Assembly: GCF_019166065.1 (NCBI RefSeq) | Contig: NZ_JAHTBN010000001.1 | Location: 558,001 to 622,000, forward strand | Origin: Candidimonas humi | Lineage (GTDB): Bacteria; Pseudomonadota; Gammaproteobacteria; Burkholderiales; Burkholderiaceae_B | Direction: 5' to 3' | Length of the DNA: 64,000 nucleotides | Part shown: in pieces, positions 17,683 through 29,638 of the stretch | Position numbering within the stretch: position 1 is the first letter of the stretch | Layout: the number at the start of each line of letters is the position of its first letter | Position numbers and translations under genes: made by a program | The notes under the pieces: generated by a model | Database searches by the model: none | What the model saw: the letters and a program-made list of their open reading frames with translations, nothing else | Told to the model about the DNA's origin: nothing

Positions 17683-18531
17683 TCAGGCCCAGTCGTGCCA
17701 TACCGGCGTCAGGCCGGGCGGCAGCGGCGGCATGGAACCCAGGTCGCGGCGGCTTTCGGTGGGGCTGTGGAAGTCAGAACCGCAAGAAGCCAGGAAGCCG
17801 TAATGGCGCGCCACCTCGGCATACTTGCCGTACTGGTCGGGGCGATGGCTGCCCGTGACGACTTCGATGGCCTCGCCGCCGAGCTGCTTGAATTCGTCGA
17901 ACAAGGCGTCGAATTGCAGGCGGTCGTAATGGTAGCGCCCGGGATGGGCGATGACGGCGCGCCCGCCCGCCGCCCGGATCCAGCCCACCGCCTCGGACAG
18001 GCTGGCCCACTCGCCCGGCGCGTAGGCGGGCTTGCCTTCGCCCAGGTAGCGGTCGAATGCGGCCTGCATATGCGTGCAGCGCCCCTGCTCGACCAGGAAG
18101 CGCGCGAAATGGGTGCGGCTCACCAGGCGGGGATTGCCGGCATAGGCCAGCGCGCCTTCGTAGCTGCCGGGAATGCCCAGCGCCTGCAAGGCGTCGGCCA
18201 TGCGCCGCGCACGTTCCAGGCGGCCCGTGCGTATGCCCTCCAGGCCCGCGTTCAGCGCGGCATTGTGCGGATCGATATGCAGGCCGACGATATGCACCGT
18301 CTGCTTCGCCCAGGTGACCGATATTTCTATGCCGTCGATGAACGGCAGGCCCAGCTTGCTCGCCGCGGCACGCGCCTCGGCCAGCCCCGCGACTTCGTCG
18401 TGGTCGGTCAGCGCCCAGAGCTGCACGCCGTGGGCATGCGCGCGCGCCGCCAGTTCGTCGGGACGCAGCACGCCGTCCGAGCACACGGAATGGCAATGCA
18501 GATCGGCGTTCAAGGGCGTGGAAGAATTCAT
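17683..18531 (-). CDS. PHP-domain phosphoesterase (RNase AM / 3',5'-nucleoside bisphosphate phosphatase type)
   Basis: 282 residues. Metal-binding PHP motifs are clear: ADLHCHSVCSDG at the N-terminus, LTDHDEVAG, EISVTW, AVIAHPGRY and GSDFHSP. This is the YciV/TrpH branch, whose characterised members hydrolyse 3',5'-nucleotides and trim 5' ends of RNA one nucleotide at a time. Cytoplasmic. A single gene on the minus strand 76 bases downstream of a hydrolase gene. The TrpH name is historic and does not imply a role in tryptophan metabolism. Confidence 0.9.
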   Translation of the reverse strand: MNSSTPLNADLHCHSVCSDGVLRPDELAARAHAHGVQLWALTDHDEVAGLAEARAAASKLGLPFIDGIEISVTWAKQTVHIVGLHIDPHNAALNAGLEGIRTGRLERARRMADALQALGIPGSYEGALAYAGNPRLVSRTHFARFLVEQGRCTHMQAAFDRYLGEGKPAYAPGEWASLSEAVGWIRAAGGRAVIAHPGRYHYDRLQFDALFDEFKQLGGEAIEVVTGSHRPDQYGKYAEVARHYGFLASCGSDFHSPTESRRDLGSMPPLPPGLTPVWHDWA

Positions 18532-18607
18532 GGACGGCTCCGCCTACCACAATACCACGCCTGGCCCCCGGGCTGCGCAGGGCGAAAGCGCGGCGAGCGC
18601 CCCGGCC

Positions 18608-19531
18608 TCAGGGCGCCAGCAGGAAGTCTGCGATGGGCTCGATCTGTCCGGGCGAGAGCAAGGTGGGCGCATGCCCCACGCCGGGCACCTCGAACAGGCG
18701 CGCCCGCGGATTGCGCGCCAGCATGTCGGCCGCGGTCTCGCGCAGCAGCAGATCGGACTGCGCGCCGCGCACGATCAAGACGGGCTCGGACAGGCTGGCA
18801 TAGGACGCCCACAACAGCGCCTCGGCTTCCTGCATGGCCTGCGGAGTCTGCAGCGCGAAAGCCTTGGATATCGCCAGGTCGTAATGCTTTACCCAGCGCC
18901 CGTCCTTGTGATTGAAGACATGCCGCGTCAATTGTTCCCATTGCGCGCGGCTGCGCGGGCCGAAACCTTCCGACACCGACTGGACATAATCCACGGCCTG
19001 GTCGTAGGAATCGAACACGCCCGGCCGGCCTACGTACTCGCCTATGCGGGCCAGGCCGCCGAGATTGAGTTGCGGGCCTATATCGTTCAAGACCATCTTG
19101 CCCAGGCGCAAAGTGCGCTCGGGCGGCAGCCCGAATTCGGCCCGGGCGGCGCGCGCCGGGGCGGACATCGCCAGCGCCCCGGCCAGGGCCAGGCCTATCA
19201 GCCCGCCCATGGAGGTGCCCAGCCAGTCGATGCGTTCCACGCCCAGCCGGGCGATCAGCGTGACCATGTCGGCCACGTATTGCGGCACGACATAGCCTGT
19301 GGGGTCCGCTAGCCAGTCGGAACGCCCGCGCCCCACCACATCGGGGCACACCACCCGGTAATGCGGGCTGAGCCGGGCCGCCAGCGTATCGAAGTCGCGG
19401 CCACTGCGGGTCAGGCCATGCACGCATACCAGCACTTTGTCGTTGGCTGGGTCGCCCCATTCCCAATAGGCCATGCGATGCAAGCCGGAGCGGCTGGCGC
19501 AGACGACATATTCGAGACGAGGTTCGGTCAT
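18608..19531 (-). CDS. Alpha/beta hydrolase
   Basis: 307 residues. VCVHGLTRSGRDFD gives the oxyanion hole, DWLGTSMGGLIGL the nucleophile elbow (Ser ~ residue 120) and GVGHAPTLLSP the catalytic His. There is an insertion of about 25 alanine-rich residues after the nucleophile helix (ALAGALAMSAPARAARAEFG). It starts 37 bases downstream of the E2 gene on the same strand, so it could be cotranscribed with the branched-chain dehydrogenase genes; a link to acyl-CoA or ester metabolism is inference only. Confidence 0.85.
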   Translation of the reverse strand: MTEPRLEYVVCASRSGLHRMAYWEWGDPANDKVLVCVHGLTRSGRDFDTLAARLSPHYRVVCPDVVGRGRSDWLADPTGYVVPQYVADMVTLIARLGVERIDWLGTSMGGLIGLALAGALAMSAPARAARAEFGLPPERTLRLGKMVLNDIGPQLNLGGLARIGEYVGRPGVFDSYDQAVDYVQSVSEGFGPRSRAQWEQLTRHVFNHKDGRWVKHYDLAISKAFALQTPQAMQEAEALLWASYASLSEPVLIVRGAQSDLLLRETAADMLARNPRARLFEVPGVGHAPTLLSPGQIEPIADFLLAP

Positions 19532-19568
19532 GGGAAAGACTGCCGGAAATTACCAGGAAGCAAGGATC

Positions 19569-21011
19569 TTACTCTACGAACATGGTGGCGGGCGACTCCA
19601 GGTAGGCGCGTATGGCCTGTATGAATTCCGCCGCGTTCAGGCCGTCGACCACGCGATGATCGAACGACGAGGACAGGTTCATCATCTTGCGGGCCACCAC
19701 CGCGCCGCCCAGGATGACCGGGCGCTCGACGATGCGGTTGACGCCGACGATGGCCACTTCGGGATAGTTGATGACGGGCGTGGAAACGATGCCGCCCAAT
19801 GGGCCCAGGCTGGTCAGGGTGATGGTCGAGCCTGAAAGCTCGTCGCGCGCCGCGCGGCCGCTGCGCGCGGCCTCGGCCAGGCGCGCGATTTCGGTCGCAT
19901 TGGCCCAGAGGCCGCGCGACTCGGCATGGCGCAGCACCGGCACCATCAGGCCGTGTTCCGTCTGCGTGGCTACGCCCAGGTGCACGGCCTCGTAGCGGGT
20001 GATCAGTTCGGCCTCGTCGTCGTAGCGTGCGTTCATCTGCGGGAACTCGGCCACGGCCAGGACCATGGCCCGCACCAGGAAGGGCAGCAAGGTCAGGCGC
20101 GGCCGCCGATCGCCCCACTTGGCGTTGAGCCTGGCGCGCAGGGCCTCGATCTCGGTGACGTCGACTTCCTCGACATACGAGAAGTGGGGGATGTGCCGCT
20201 TGGATTCCTGCATCTTCTGCGCGATCTTGCGGCGCAGGCCTACCACCGGAATCTCGCTGCGGCCGTCGCGCACCGCGTAGGCCGATGCCGCGGCGGCCGG
20301 TGCCGGCGCATCGTGATGGGCCTGCACATCTTCGTGGCGGATGCGGCCGCCGGGGCCGCTGCCGTGGACAGCATGCAGGTCCACGCCCAGCTCGCGGGCA
20401 TGGCGGCGCACCGAAGGCGAGGCCAGCGGCTTTTCGCCGGCGTGGCGCGCGGGGCTGGAATCCGCCGCGGACCGCGCCGTGGACGGCGGCAAGGATGCTT
20501 GCGAACGAGCCGCCCCGCTCGCGCCGGCGACAAGCGCCGGTGCCGGTGCCGGTGCCGGTGCCGCAGGCATGGTCGCGGCAGAGGAACTTGCTGCAGCGGC
20601 GGCGACCGCTTCCCGGCCGGCGCCATGGCCGGAGGCGTCGGCTTGCGAGGTTGACGGCGACTCATGCCTGAGAGCCGCCGGAGGCTGTGTCTGAACTGGA
20701 TCTTTATCCTGGGCCTGAGCCTGGGCCGCCGCGGCGTGGCCATGCGCGGCGCCCTGCCCGCCCTCGACTTCCAGCCGGATGAGTTCGGCGCCCACGGCCA
20801 GCACGTCGCCGACCTTGCCGCCCAGGGACACCACCTTGCCGACCACCGGCGAAGGGATCTCGACCGTGGCCTTGTCGGTCATGACTTCGGCCAGGACCTG
20901 GTCTTCGGCCACGCTGTCGCCCGGCTGCACGTGCCATTCGGCCAGTTCGACCTCGGCGATGCCTTCGCCGATATCGGGCATCTTGATGACATGGATACTG
21001 GTGGAGGCCAT
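19569..21011 (-). CDS. bkdB: Branched-chain 2-oxoacid dehydrogenase complex, E2 (dihydrolipoyl acyltransferase)
   Basis: 480 residues. One lipoyl domain at the N-terminus (attachment Lys in MTDKATVEIPSP, ~residue 47), a long Ala/Pro/Gln linker, a peripheral subunit-binding domain (VRRHARELGVDLHAVHGSGPGGRI), and the acyltransferase core ending in SSSFDHRVVDGLNAAEF with the catalytic His and Asp. E2 transfers the acyl group from lipoate to CoA. It follows E1 beta by 4 bases. The linker contains a hexanucleotide repeat that could vary in length without shifting the frame. No E3 gene follows, so a housekeeping lipoamide dehydrogenase is presumably shared. Confidence 0.93.
   Translation of the reverse strand: MASTSIHVIKMPDIGEGIAEVELAEWHVQPGDSVAEDQVLAEVMTDKATVEIPSPVVGKVVSLGGKVGDVLAVGAELIRLEVEGGQGAAHGHAAAAQAQAQDKDPVQTQPPAALRHESPSTSQADASGHGAGREAVAAAAASSSAATMPAAPAPAPAPALVAGASGAARSQASLPPSTARSAADSSPARHAGEKPLASPSVRRHARELGVDLHAVHGSGPGGRIRHEDVQAHHDAPAPAAAASAYAVRDGRSEIPVVGLRRKIAQKMQESKRHIPHFSYVEEVDVTEIEALRARLNAKWGDRRPRLTLLPFLVRAMVLAVAEFPQMNARYDDEAELITRYEAVHLGVATQTEHGLMVPVLRHAESRGLWANATEIARLAEAARSGRAARDELSGSTITLTSLGPLGGIVSTPVINYPEVAIVGVNRIVERPVILGGAVVARKMMNLSSSFDHRVVDGLNAAEFIQAIRAYLESPATMFVE
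20536..20563. repeat. Hexanucleotide tandem repeat inside the E2 linker
   Basis: GCCGGT repeats four times plus a partial unit, encoding alternating Ala-Pro on the minus strand. Slippage would change the flexible linker by two residues per unit and keep the frame. Confidence 0.8.
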
Positions 21012-21015
21012 GGCT

Positions 21016-23318
<2,303 letters not shown>

Positions 23319-23457
23319 TTATGGATGCTTCCCCCGCCGAGCCGATCTTGTGGATACGTATCAATCATCGCGCATCCGATTGAAATTCGCAAGGCGCCCC
23401 CGTGGCCGAAGACCGCAGGCCGACGCGGAACCGGCGAACGAGCCCCGGCTCGCCGAG

Positions 23458-23835
23458 TCAAGTATTCACGACAGGCCGGATCAAGCATTCCGCCGGAATG
23501 CCAAGCCCGGTATGCAGGCGCCAGATCATGGGCAGTGTCAATGCTCGCTTGCGGTTAAGGACTTCATAAACGCGGTTGCGCCTGCCTATCATCGGCTCCA
23601 GATCCTTGGGAGTGAGGCCGCCCTGCTCCATGCGGAATTTGATGGCCTCGATCGGGTCCGGCAGATCAATGGACCAATGCCTGGCTTCGTATGCCTGGAC
23701 CAAGGTGGCCAACACATCCAGGCGATCGCCATCCGGCGTGCCCAGTTCCGGATCCGATTCCATCAGCCTGGAGATTTCCTTGAGTGCAGCCCTGTAGTCG
23801 GACTCGGTGCGTACGGGATGGATATCCATGCTCAT
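23458..23835 (-). CDS. higA: HigA-type antitoxin
   Basis: 125 residues with a Cro/cI-like helix-turn-helix in the C-terminal half (MEQGGLTPKDLEPMIGRRNRVYEVLNRKRALTLPMIWRLH), as in the COG5499 HigA antitoxins. It should neutralise the upstream-encoded HigB and repress the operon. Its ATG overlaps the toxin stop by 4 bases (ATGA), and the toxin gene comes first, which is the standard higBA order. Confidence 0.88.
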   Translation of the reverse strand: MSMDIHPVRTESDYRAALKEISRLMESDPELGTPDGDRLDVLATLVQAYEARHWSIDLPDPIEAIKFRMEQGGLTPKDLEPMIGRRNRVYEVLNRKRALTLPMIWRLHTGLGIPAECLIRPVVNT

Positions 23836-24134
23836 TCCTTTTCGACGGTTTCGGCGTCAATCTTGTCGTACTGTGCGTGCGTACCCACGAATTTGACATA
23901 AACAATGCCGAGCCGGAAAGCAAGCGCTACGATCAGCCGATAATCATTGCCCTTGATATTGAACACCACTCGCCGATTCTTGAGAATGCTGGCACTTCGA
24001 TATTGGGCCTTGATGTCCGCCGGATGCCTCCATTTGGCCTTGCCGGCCTCGTCCAGCCATGCTTTAAGCGGCTGCTCCGCGTCCGGGTATATATCCCAGA
24101 AGTTGCGCAGGGCACTGACGGCTATGACGCGCAC
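23832..24134 (-). CDS. higB: HigB-type mRNA interferase toxin
   Basis: 100 residues from a GTG at 24134, selected because family similarity starts there (VRVIAVSALRNFWDIYPDAEQPLKAWL). KAQYRSASILKNRRVVFNIKGNDYRL and IVYVKFVGTHAQYDKID complete the HigB signature; the last His-Tyr-Asp stretch is the usual active region. HigB toxins cleave mRNA on the ribosome. The palindromic operator at 24145-24163 lies 10 bases upstream of this start. Confidence 0.88.
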   Translation of the reverse strand: MRVIAVSALRNFWDIYPDAEQPLKAWLDEAGKAKWRHPADIKAQYRSASILKNRRVVFNIKGNDYRLIVALAFRLGIVYVKFVGTHAQYDKIDAETVEKE

Positions 24135-24144
24135 AAGTAGATCA

Positions 24145-24163
24145 TAGTCCCAATTTGGGACTA
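24145..24163. promoter_or_regulatory. Palindromic operator of higBA
   Basis: TAGTCCCAA-T-TTGGGACTA is a perfect 19-bp palindrome 10 bases ahead of the higB start, where binding of HigA or the HigBA complex would block the promoter or ribosome access. Such autoregulation is the rule for this family. Confidence 0.75.
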
Positions 24164-24214
24164 CTGCTAAATTGCCGCTCGGCCGCAAGCACAGACATGA
24201 TCGACACCATAGCC

Positions 24215-26734
24215 TTAACGCCCCTGCCAATAGCGTGGGTGCTGCTGCCGCTCGGCCTGGGCCGACAGGCCCGCGGGGCGCGAGCGCAGGGTGATGGCGC
24301 CGTGCAGGTCGGTGCGCCAGAATTCGGCGCCGCTGCGCCGCCAGCGCTGCTCGACGCCGCGCCCCGGATGGCCGTAGCGATTCCAGCGGCCCGCCTGGGC
24401 CACTACGTGCGCAGCCTGCGTCCGGGCGACGAAAGCAGGCGAGGAAGAGCCCGCCGAACCATGATGCGCCGCCATCACCACATCGGTGGGCGGCAGGCCG
24501 CCGCGCACCAGGGCGGCTTCCTGGGCGGCGGCAATATCTCCGGTAAGCAGCAGTGAGTGATGGCTGCCGCTGACGCGCAGCACGCAGCTTCGGGCATTGC
24601 GGTGCTTGCCGCCATTGCCGGCCGCGCTTCGGGGCTTGCCCGAACTGGCGGGATCTGCGGGCCAGAGGAACTCGAATTGAACGCCATCCACCGTCCAGGC
24701 CATGCCGCGCCCGCAGGCCGACAGCGCCAGGGGCCGGCGCACACTATCGCCGACCAGGCCGAGTAGTCTCGCCTCGCGCTTGAGATAAGCGTCGAGATCG
24801 AAGGAGCTGTATGACTGCTGCACGGGAATTTCCCGCAGCACGCTGCGCACCCCGCCGACATGATCGATGTCCGCGTGCGAGACCACCATGGCGTCCAGCC
24901 CGCGTATGCCGCGGGCCTGCAGGAACGGCACGATCGTGCGCGCGCCTTCGTCCGCGTCGGGGCCCATGCGCAGGCCCGTGTCGAACAGCAGCGCATGCCC
25001 GGCGGTGCGCAGCACGATGGCGCTGGACTGCCCGACATCCAGGGCATATAAATCCCAGCTTCCGGGCGGCGGCTTTTCGGGACGCGAAGCCAGGGCCGGC
25101 AGGACCAGCAGCCAGCCGCCATGCCTGGCGGGAAAGCCGCGCGGCAGCATGGCCGCCCCTATTCCCAGGCAGGCCAGGACGAGCGCCCACCACGGCGCCT
25201 GCGACACGCCCACGCTGGCGGCGGGCAGCGCGGCGAGCCATTGCGTGGGCAGCATCGCGGCATGCAGACAGGTGTGCGCCAGCCACGCCAGGCCACCGGC
25301 CACGGCGTCCAGGCCGGGCACGACGGAACAGGCCGCGGCCAGCAGCGACAAAGGGGTGATCACCATCTCGACCAGCGGAATCGCATAGGCATTGGCCAAA
25401 GGCGACACCAGCGAGACCTGGTGGAATATAAGGCCCAGCACGGGCATGAGAGCAACGTTGATCGCGAGCTGCAGCCCGGCGGCCGCGCACACGAAATGCC
25501 AGGCGCGCGAGGACCGGCCTTGCGCAAGTTCCGACGCGGCCAGGCCTTCCCATGACTGTGCCGCCATCAACACGCATACGGCGCCGAAGGACAGCCAGAA
25601 GCCGCTTGCCAGAAGCGCCCAGGGATCGAGCATCAGCACCGCGAAGACGGCGACGCACAGCAGGCGCGAAGCCCGCACCGGCAGCCGCAAGGCCTGGCCG
25701 CCTGCGGCCACGGCCAGCATCAGGAAGGTGCGCTGCGCCGGCACGCCCCAGCCCGCCAGCAGGCAATATAGCCAGGCCACCAGGACGGCAGTCAATGCGG
25801 CCGCGACCTGCGCCGGCATGCGCTCGGCCAGCGCCCGGCCGCGCCAGCGCATCCTGCGCCACAGCCACAACACGGCCAGCGCGCCCAGCGCCGCGATCAT
25901 GGTAATGTGGGAGCCGCTAATGGACACCAGGTGCGTGATGCCGCTGCGATTGAACACCTGCCAATCGCCGGCCTCGACCCCGGCCTGGTCGCCGATGACC
26001 AGCGCCAGCAGCACGGGCCCGTAGCGCATGCCTTGCAAATGCCCGCTCATGGCCTCGCGTACATGGTGGCGCACACGGTTGGCAATAATGCCCAGCCCCG
26101 CCCAAGGCTCGTCGCGCAAGTAGCGCGGTGTGCCGCGCACACTGCCGCTGGCCCTCAGGCCGCGGGCGAAAGCATGGCCTTCATAGTCGAAGCCTCCCGG
26201 GTTGCGGGTGCCCTGCGGCCGCTTCAGGTTCAGCGACATGCGCCATACCTGGCCCGGAATCAATTCGGGAAAAGGTTCCGGCGGCAAGCCGCGGCGACCG
26301 TAAGGCCCTGCATAGCCGGGGGCGTTCCAGGACACCATAATGCGTGCAGGCACACCCGCCGGCTTGGATTCGATGACTTCGGCCTCGAAGCGGCGACTGT
26401 CCGGGCCGAGCCGTACCAGGTCCGCCACCCGCAGCACGACGCGCGAGACGCGGTTTTCGTTACCGGACACGAGCTCGTCGGCCAGGCGATGCTCGATGCG
26501 TGCGAGCGCCAACAGCAAGCCGGCCGCCGCGGCCCACAACGGCCAGACATAGCGCGGCAGGCCCCGCAAACGCCGCAGGATCAGCAAGACCGCAAGCAAA
26601 GACCACAAGGCGGCCCAGGCCGCGGCCATCCAGCCCGGCGGGACCGAACCCGCCGGCAAGCCGTGAGCCACCCAGGTCGCAAGCGCGACGGCCAGCAGGC
26701 AGCAACGTCCGGTCACGCCCGGCCCCCTCGACAA
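24215..26734 (-). CDS. comEC: ComEC/Rec2 DNA-uptake channel protein
   Basis: 839 residues with the three expected parts: an N-terminal DUF4131 segment with several membrane helices, the competence domain (GITHLVSISGSHITMIAALG, about ten helices), and a C-terminal metallo-beta-lactamase-like domain with LYALDVGQSSAIVLR, VSHADIDHVGGVRS and MAAHHGSAGSS. ComEC carries single-stranded DNA across the inner membrane during natural transformation. Its presence shows that the uptake channel is encoded, not that the strain is competent. higBA lies directly downstream. Confidence 0.94.
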   Translation of the reverse strand: MSRGPGVTGRCCLLAVALATWVAHGLPAGSVPPGWMAAAWAALWSLLAVLLILRRLRGLPRYVWPLWAAAAGLLLALARIEHRLADELVSGNENRVSRVVLRVADLVRLGPDSRRFEAEVIESKPAGVPARIMVSWNAPGYAGPYGRRGLPPEPFPELIPGQVWRMSLNLKRPQGTRNPGGFDYEGHAFARGLRASGSVRGTPRYLRDEPWAGLGIIANRVRHHVREAMSGHLQGMRYGPVLLALVIGDQAGVEAGDWQVFNRSGITHLVSISGSHITMIAALGALAVLWLWRRMRWRGRALAERMPAQVAAALTAVLVAWLYCLLAGWGVPAQRTFLMLAVAAGGQALRLPVRASRLLCVAVFAVLMLDPWALLASGFWLSFGAVCVLMAAQSWEGLAASELAQGRSSRAWHFVCAAAGLQLAINVALMPVLGLIFHQVSLVSPLANAYAIPLVEMVITPLSLLAAACSVVPGLDAVAGGLAWLAHTCLHAAMLPTQWLAALPAASVGVSQAPWWALVLACLGIGAAMLPRGFPARHGGWLLVLPALASRPEKPPPGSWDLYALDVGQSSAIVLRTAGHALLFDTGLRMGPDADEGARTIVPFLQARGIRGLDAMVVSHADIDHVGGVRSVLREIPVQQSYSSFDLDAYLKREARLLGLVGDSVRRPLALSACGRGMAWTVDGVQFEFLWPADPASSGKPRSAAGNGGKHRNARSCVLRVSGSHHSLLLTGDIAAAQEAALVRGGLPPTDVVMAAHHGSAGSSSPAFVARTQAAHVVAQAGRWNRYGHPGRGVEQRWRRSGAEFWRTDLHGAITLRSRPAGLSAQAERQQHPRYWQGR

Positions 26735-26855
26735 ATAAGGACAGCTTAGGCGGCCATGCCGGAGCTGCCATCCGTGCAGGGACTATGGCAGCACTATCGG
26801 ATACTACGAGTCTCCGAACGCGCCGCTTGCCGCGGACGATATTCCAGGCAGGAGA

Positions 26856-29120
26856 TCAGGCCGGAGTAGTCAGGTGCCGCGCCAGCGGCAGGTCGCGCAA
26901 TCGGCGGCCGGTGGCATTGGCGATGGCGTTGGCGATGGCGGCCGGGGTCGGGCCCTGCGAGGCTTCGCCGGTGCCCAGGAAAGGCGCTCCGGGCCGGTCG
27001 ATCAGGTGCACGTCTATCTTCCTCGGCATGTCCGAGAAGCGCAGGATGGGATAGGTGCTCCAGTCGAAAGAACGGATACGGTGCTCGTCGTAGAGCACTT
27101 GCTCGTAGAGCGCCCAGCTTGCCGACTGGATGATGCCGCCCTCGATCTGGTTGCGCACGCCATCGGGGTTGACGATCTCGCCGGCGTCCACCGTGGCCAC
27201 TACGCGCTCCATGCTGACCTGCCCGGTTTCCGGTACGACCGTCAGCTCGATAGCGATGGCCATGTAGCTCATCAGGTTCTTGTACTGGGCGAAAGCGAAA
27301 CCCACGCCGCGGTTGGGCACGCGCTTGCGCTTGGGATCCCAGCCGAAGGCCTTGGCGGTGCTTTCGATCACGTCGCGTGCGCGCGGATCGTCGAGATGGC
27401 GCAGGCGGAATTCCACGGGGTCGGCGCCGGCCGCCTGCGCCAGGTCATCCATGAAGCTTTCAATGCTGAAAACATTCATGAATGCGCCCAGTCCGCGATG
27501 GGCGGACGTGCGTATGGGCGCGTCGGGCAGGAAGTGGAACCGGACGTTGTAGTTGGCGAAGTTGTAGAGAGGCAGGCTGTTGCGGTCGCCGCCGCCCTCG
27601 GGCATGGGTATGGGCTTGGGCGGGGCCGGCGTGAACGGTTTGGCCAGATAGGTCGCCGGCATCAATCGACCGGCGTTGTTGATGCGCATGTTGTGGCAGT
27701 TGCTCCAGATCTCGTGGTGCCACTCGACCACGCGGCCGGAAGCGTCGAGAGCGGCCTCGAGGCTGGTGACCATGGCCGGGCCATAGGGCTCGCAGCTCTG
27801 CTCCTGTTCGCGCATCCATTGCACCCGTACCGGGCGGCCCGGCACGGCGCGGGCGATCAGGGCGGCGTCGGCCGCCACATCGTCGGCGGAATTGTGCCCG
27901 TAGCAGCCCGCGCCCGGAACGTGTATACAGCGTATATCTTCAGGCTTCATGCCCATCAATTCGGCCAGGCCGCCGCGCAGCGGGAATACGCCTTGCGCGT
28001 GGGTCCAGACGGTGAGCTTGCCGCCGTCCAGGTGGGCGATGGCACAGGACGGTCCGATCGACGCGTGCGCCAGGTAGGGCTTGGTGAAACGCGCTCGCAA
28101 CGACTTGGCGGCGGGCCCGGCATCGCCATGGCGCTCGCCCGCGACAATGTCCTGCGAGGGCAGCTTGAGCAGCGTGTCGTAGATGGTCTCGGGCGTGGGC
28201 AGCACCGCGGTTTCTTCCCATGCGGCGGAAGCCTCCAGGGCCCGCATGGCGCGTATGGCCTGCCATTCGTCCTCGGCCACCACGGCCAGATAGCTGCCGT
28301 CGCGCACTACCTTGACCACGCCGGGCATCTTCTGGACCGCCTCTATATCGACCTTGAGCAGCTTGGCGCCGTAGGAAGGCGCGCGCACCGCGCGGGCGTG
28401 GACCATGCCGGGCAGGCGCATGTCCTGCACATAACTGGCCCCGCCGGTGACCTTGGCGGGAATGTCGACTCGCTGGACCGGCTTGCCGATGACCTTGTGC
28501 CGCTTGGGGTCGAGCAGCGGCGAGACGGGTTCGGCGTTGCGATGCAGGTCCAGGCCGCTGACGGCCTGGCCGTAGCTCAGGGTACGTCCGTCCGGGGCCG
28601 CGATGAGGCCGTCGCCGCGGACTTGCAACACGCCGGCCTGCACGCCCAGTTTCCCGGCGGCCGATTGCAGCAGCAGCGCGCGCACCTGGGCGGCCGCGTT
28701 GAGGATGGCGGTGCCGCTGTCGGCGGTGGAGTGGCTGCCCGCGGTGTAGCCTTCGTTGGGCGTCAGAGCGGTATCGGCAGTAATGAGGGTAATGGCCTGC
28801 GGCCCCACCATCAGCTCTTCGGCGGCGATCTGGATGAAGGCCGTGCGGATGCCCGTCCCCAGTTCGGCCTTGCCGGTGTAGACCGTGATCTTGCCTTGCT
28901 CGTCGATGCGGATCCACGAGTCCAGCAGCGGCGTGCTGCGCAGATTGCCGGGCAGCTTGACGGAGCCGTGTGCGGCGACGGGCGCGGCGTCTTCGGTCTG
29001 GCGCTGGGCCAGCGCGTTCGCGCCGGGCACCAGCGCGAAACTGATGGTCAGCGAACCGGCGGCGAGAAAGCGGCGGCGGCCGGCATCGACGTCGGCGGCG
29101 GAATCGAGGATCTTGCTCAT
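26856..29120 (-). CDS. Molybdenum hydroxylase large subunit (isoquinoline 1-oxidoreductase / aldehyde dehydrogenase type)
   Basis: 754 residues from the ATG at 29120, which overlaps the small-subunit stop by 4 bases. A twin-arginine signal (RRRFLAAGSLTISFALVPGANALAQ) sends the folded enzyme to the periplasm. Molybdenum-cofactor regions of the xanthine dehydrogenase family are visible: GTGIRTAFIQIAAEEL, GAGCYGHNSADDVAADAALI and the end region with VDAGEIVNPDGVRNQIEGG and GTGEASQGPTPAAIANAI (the Glu is the catalytic base). No FAD subunit accompanies it; electrons probably go via the 2Fe-2S subunit to the cytochrome c encoded first. Substrate unknown: an aldehyde or N-heterocycle. Confidence 0.9.
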   Translation of the reverse strand: MSKILDSAADVDAGRRRFLAAGSLTISFALVPGANALAQRQTEDAAPVAAHGSVKLPGNLRSTPLLDSWIRIDEQGKITVYTGKAELGTGIRTAFIQIAAEELMVGPQAITLITADTALTPNEGYTAGSHSTADSGTAILNAAAQVRALLLQSAAGKLGVQAGVLQVRGDGLIAAPDGRTLSYGQAVSGLDLHRNAEPVSPLLDPKRHKVIGKPVQRVDIPAKVTGGASYVQDMRLPGMVHARAVRAPSYGAKLLKVDIEAVQKMPGVVKVVRDGSYLAVVAEDEWQAIRAMRALEASAAWEETAVLPTPETIYDTLLKLPSQDIVAGERHGDAGPAAKSLRARFTKPYLAHASIGPSCAIAHLDGGKLTVWTHAQGVFPLRGGLAELMGMKPEDIRCIHVPGAGCYGHNSADDVAADAALIARAVPGRPVRVQWMREQEQSCEPYGPAMVTSLEAALDASGRVVEWHHEIWSNCHNMRINNAGRLMPATYLAKPFTPAPPKPIPMPEGGGDRNSLPLYNFANYNVRFHFLPDAPIRTSAHRGLGAFMNVFSIESFMDDLAQAAGADPVEFRLRHLDDPRARDVIESTAKAFGWDPKRKRVPNRGVGFAFAQYKNLMSYMAIAIELTVVPETGQVSMERVVATVDAGEIVNPDGVRNQIEGGIIQSASWALYEQVLYDEHRIRSFDWSTYPILRFSDMPRKIDVHLIDRPGAPFLGTGEASQGPTPAAIANAIANATGRRLRDLPLARHLTTPA

Positions 29121-29638
29121 GCCAGTTCTCCCGGCTCGGCAGCCAGCGCCTGGGACGCCGAGCCCTTGTCCGGCCGGCGCCCGCCCAGGCTCTTCGCAGC
29201 CTCCACAATGGCGGCGACGATACGCATATGGGTACCGCAGCGGCACAGATTGGGCTGCATGTATTCGCGGATTTCGGCTTCGCCGGCGCCCGGATGCGCA
29301 TCGAGCAAAGCCTGGGCGCGCATGATCATGCCCGCGATGCAGTAGCCGCACTGGGCGGCCTGCTTGTCGATAAACGCCTTCTGCAGCACGGAAGGCTGTT
29401 CCTGCGTGCCCAGGCCTTCGATGGTGCGCACCGGGCGGCTGCCGATTGCCGAAACCGGCATCAGGCAGGAAAACACCGGCTCGCCGCCGACGATGACGGT
29501 GCACGCGCCGCACTGCCCCAGGCCGCAGCCGTACTTGGCGCCATTGAGCCGCAACTGGTTGCGCAACGCATACAGCAGGGGCATGGAAGGATCGATGTCG
29601 AGGTCATGCTCGACCCCGTTGACAGTAAGCTTGACCAT
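29117..29638 (-). CDS. 2Fe-2S subunit of the molybdenum hydroxylase
   Basis: 173 residues with both clusters of the family: the plant-ferredoxin type (GCGLGQCGACTVIVGG with a further Cys in FSCLMP) and the helical type (CGYCIAGMIM and CRCGTH). It has no signal peptide and is expected to be carried to the periplasm with the Tat-targeted large subunit. Overlapping start/stop codons on both sides (TAATG with the cytochrome gene, ATGA with the large subunit) show tight coupling. Confidence 0.93.
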   Translation of the reverse strand: MVKLTVNGVEHDLDIDPSMPLLYALRNQLRLNGAKYGCGLGQCGACTVIVGGEPVFSCLMPVSAIGSRPVRTIEGLGTQEQPSVLQKAFIDKQAAQCGYCIAGMIMRAQALLDAHPGAGEAEIREYMQPNLCRCGTHMRIVAAIVEAAKSLGGRRPDKGSASQALAAEPGELA

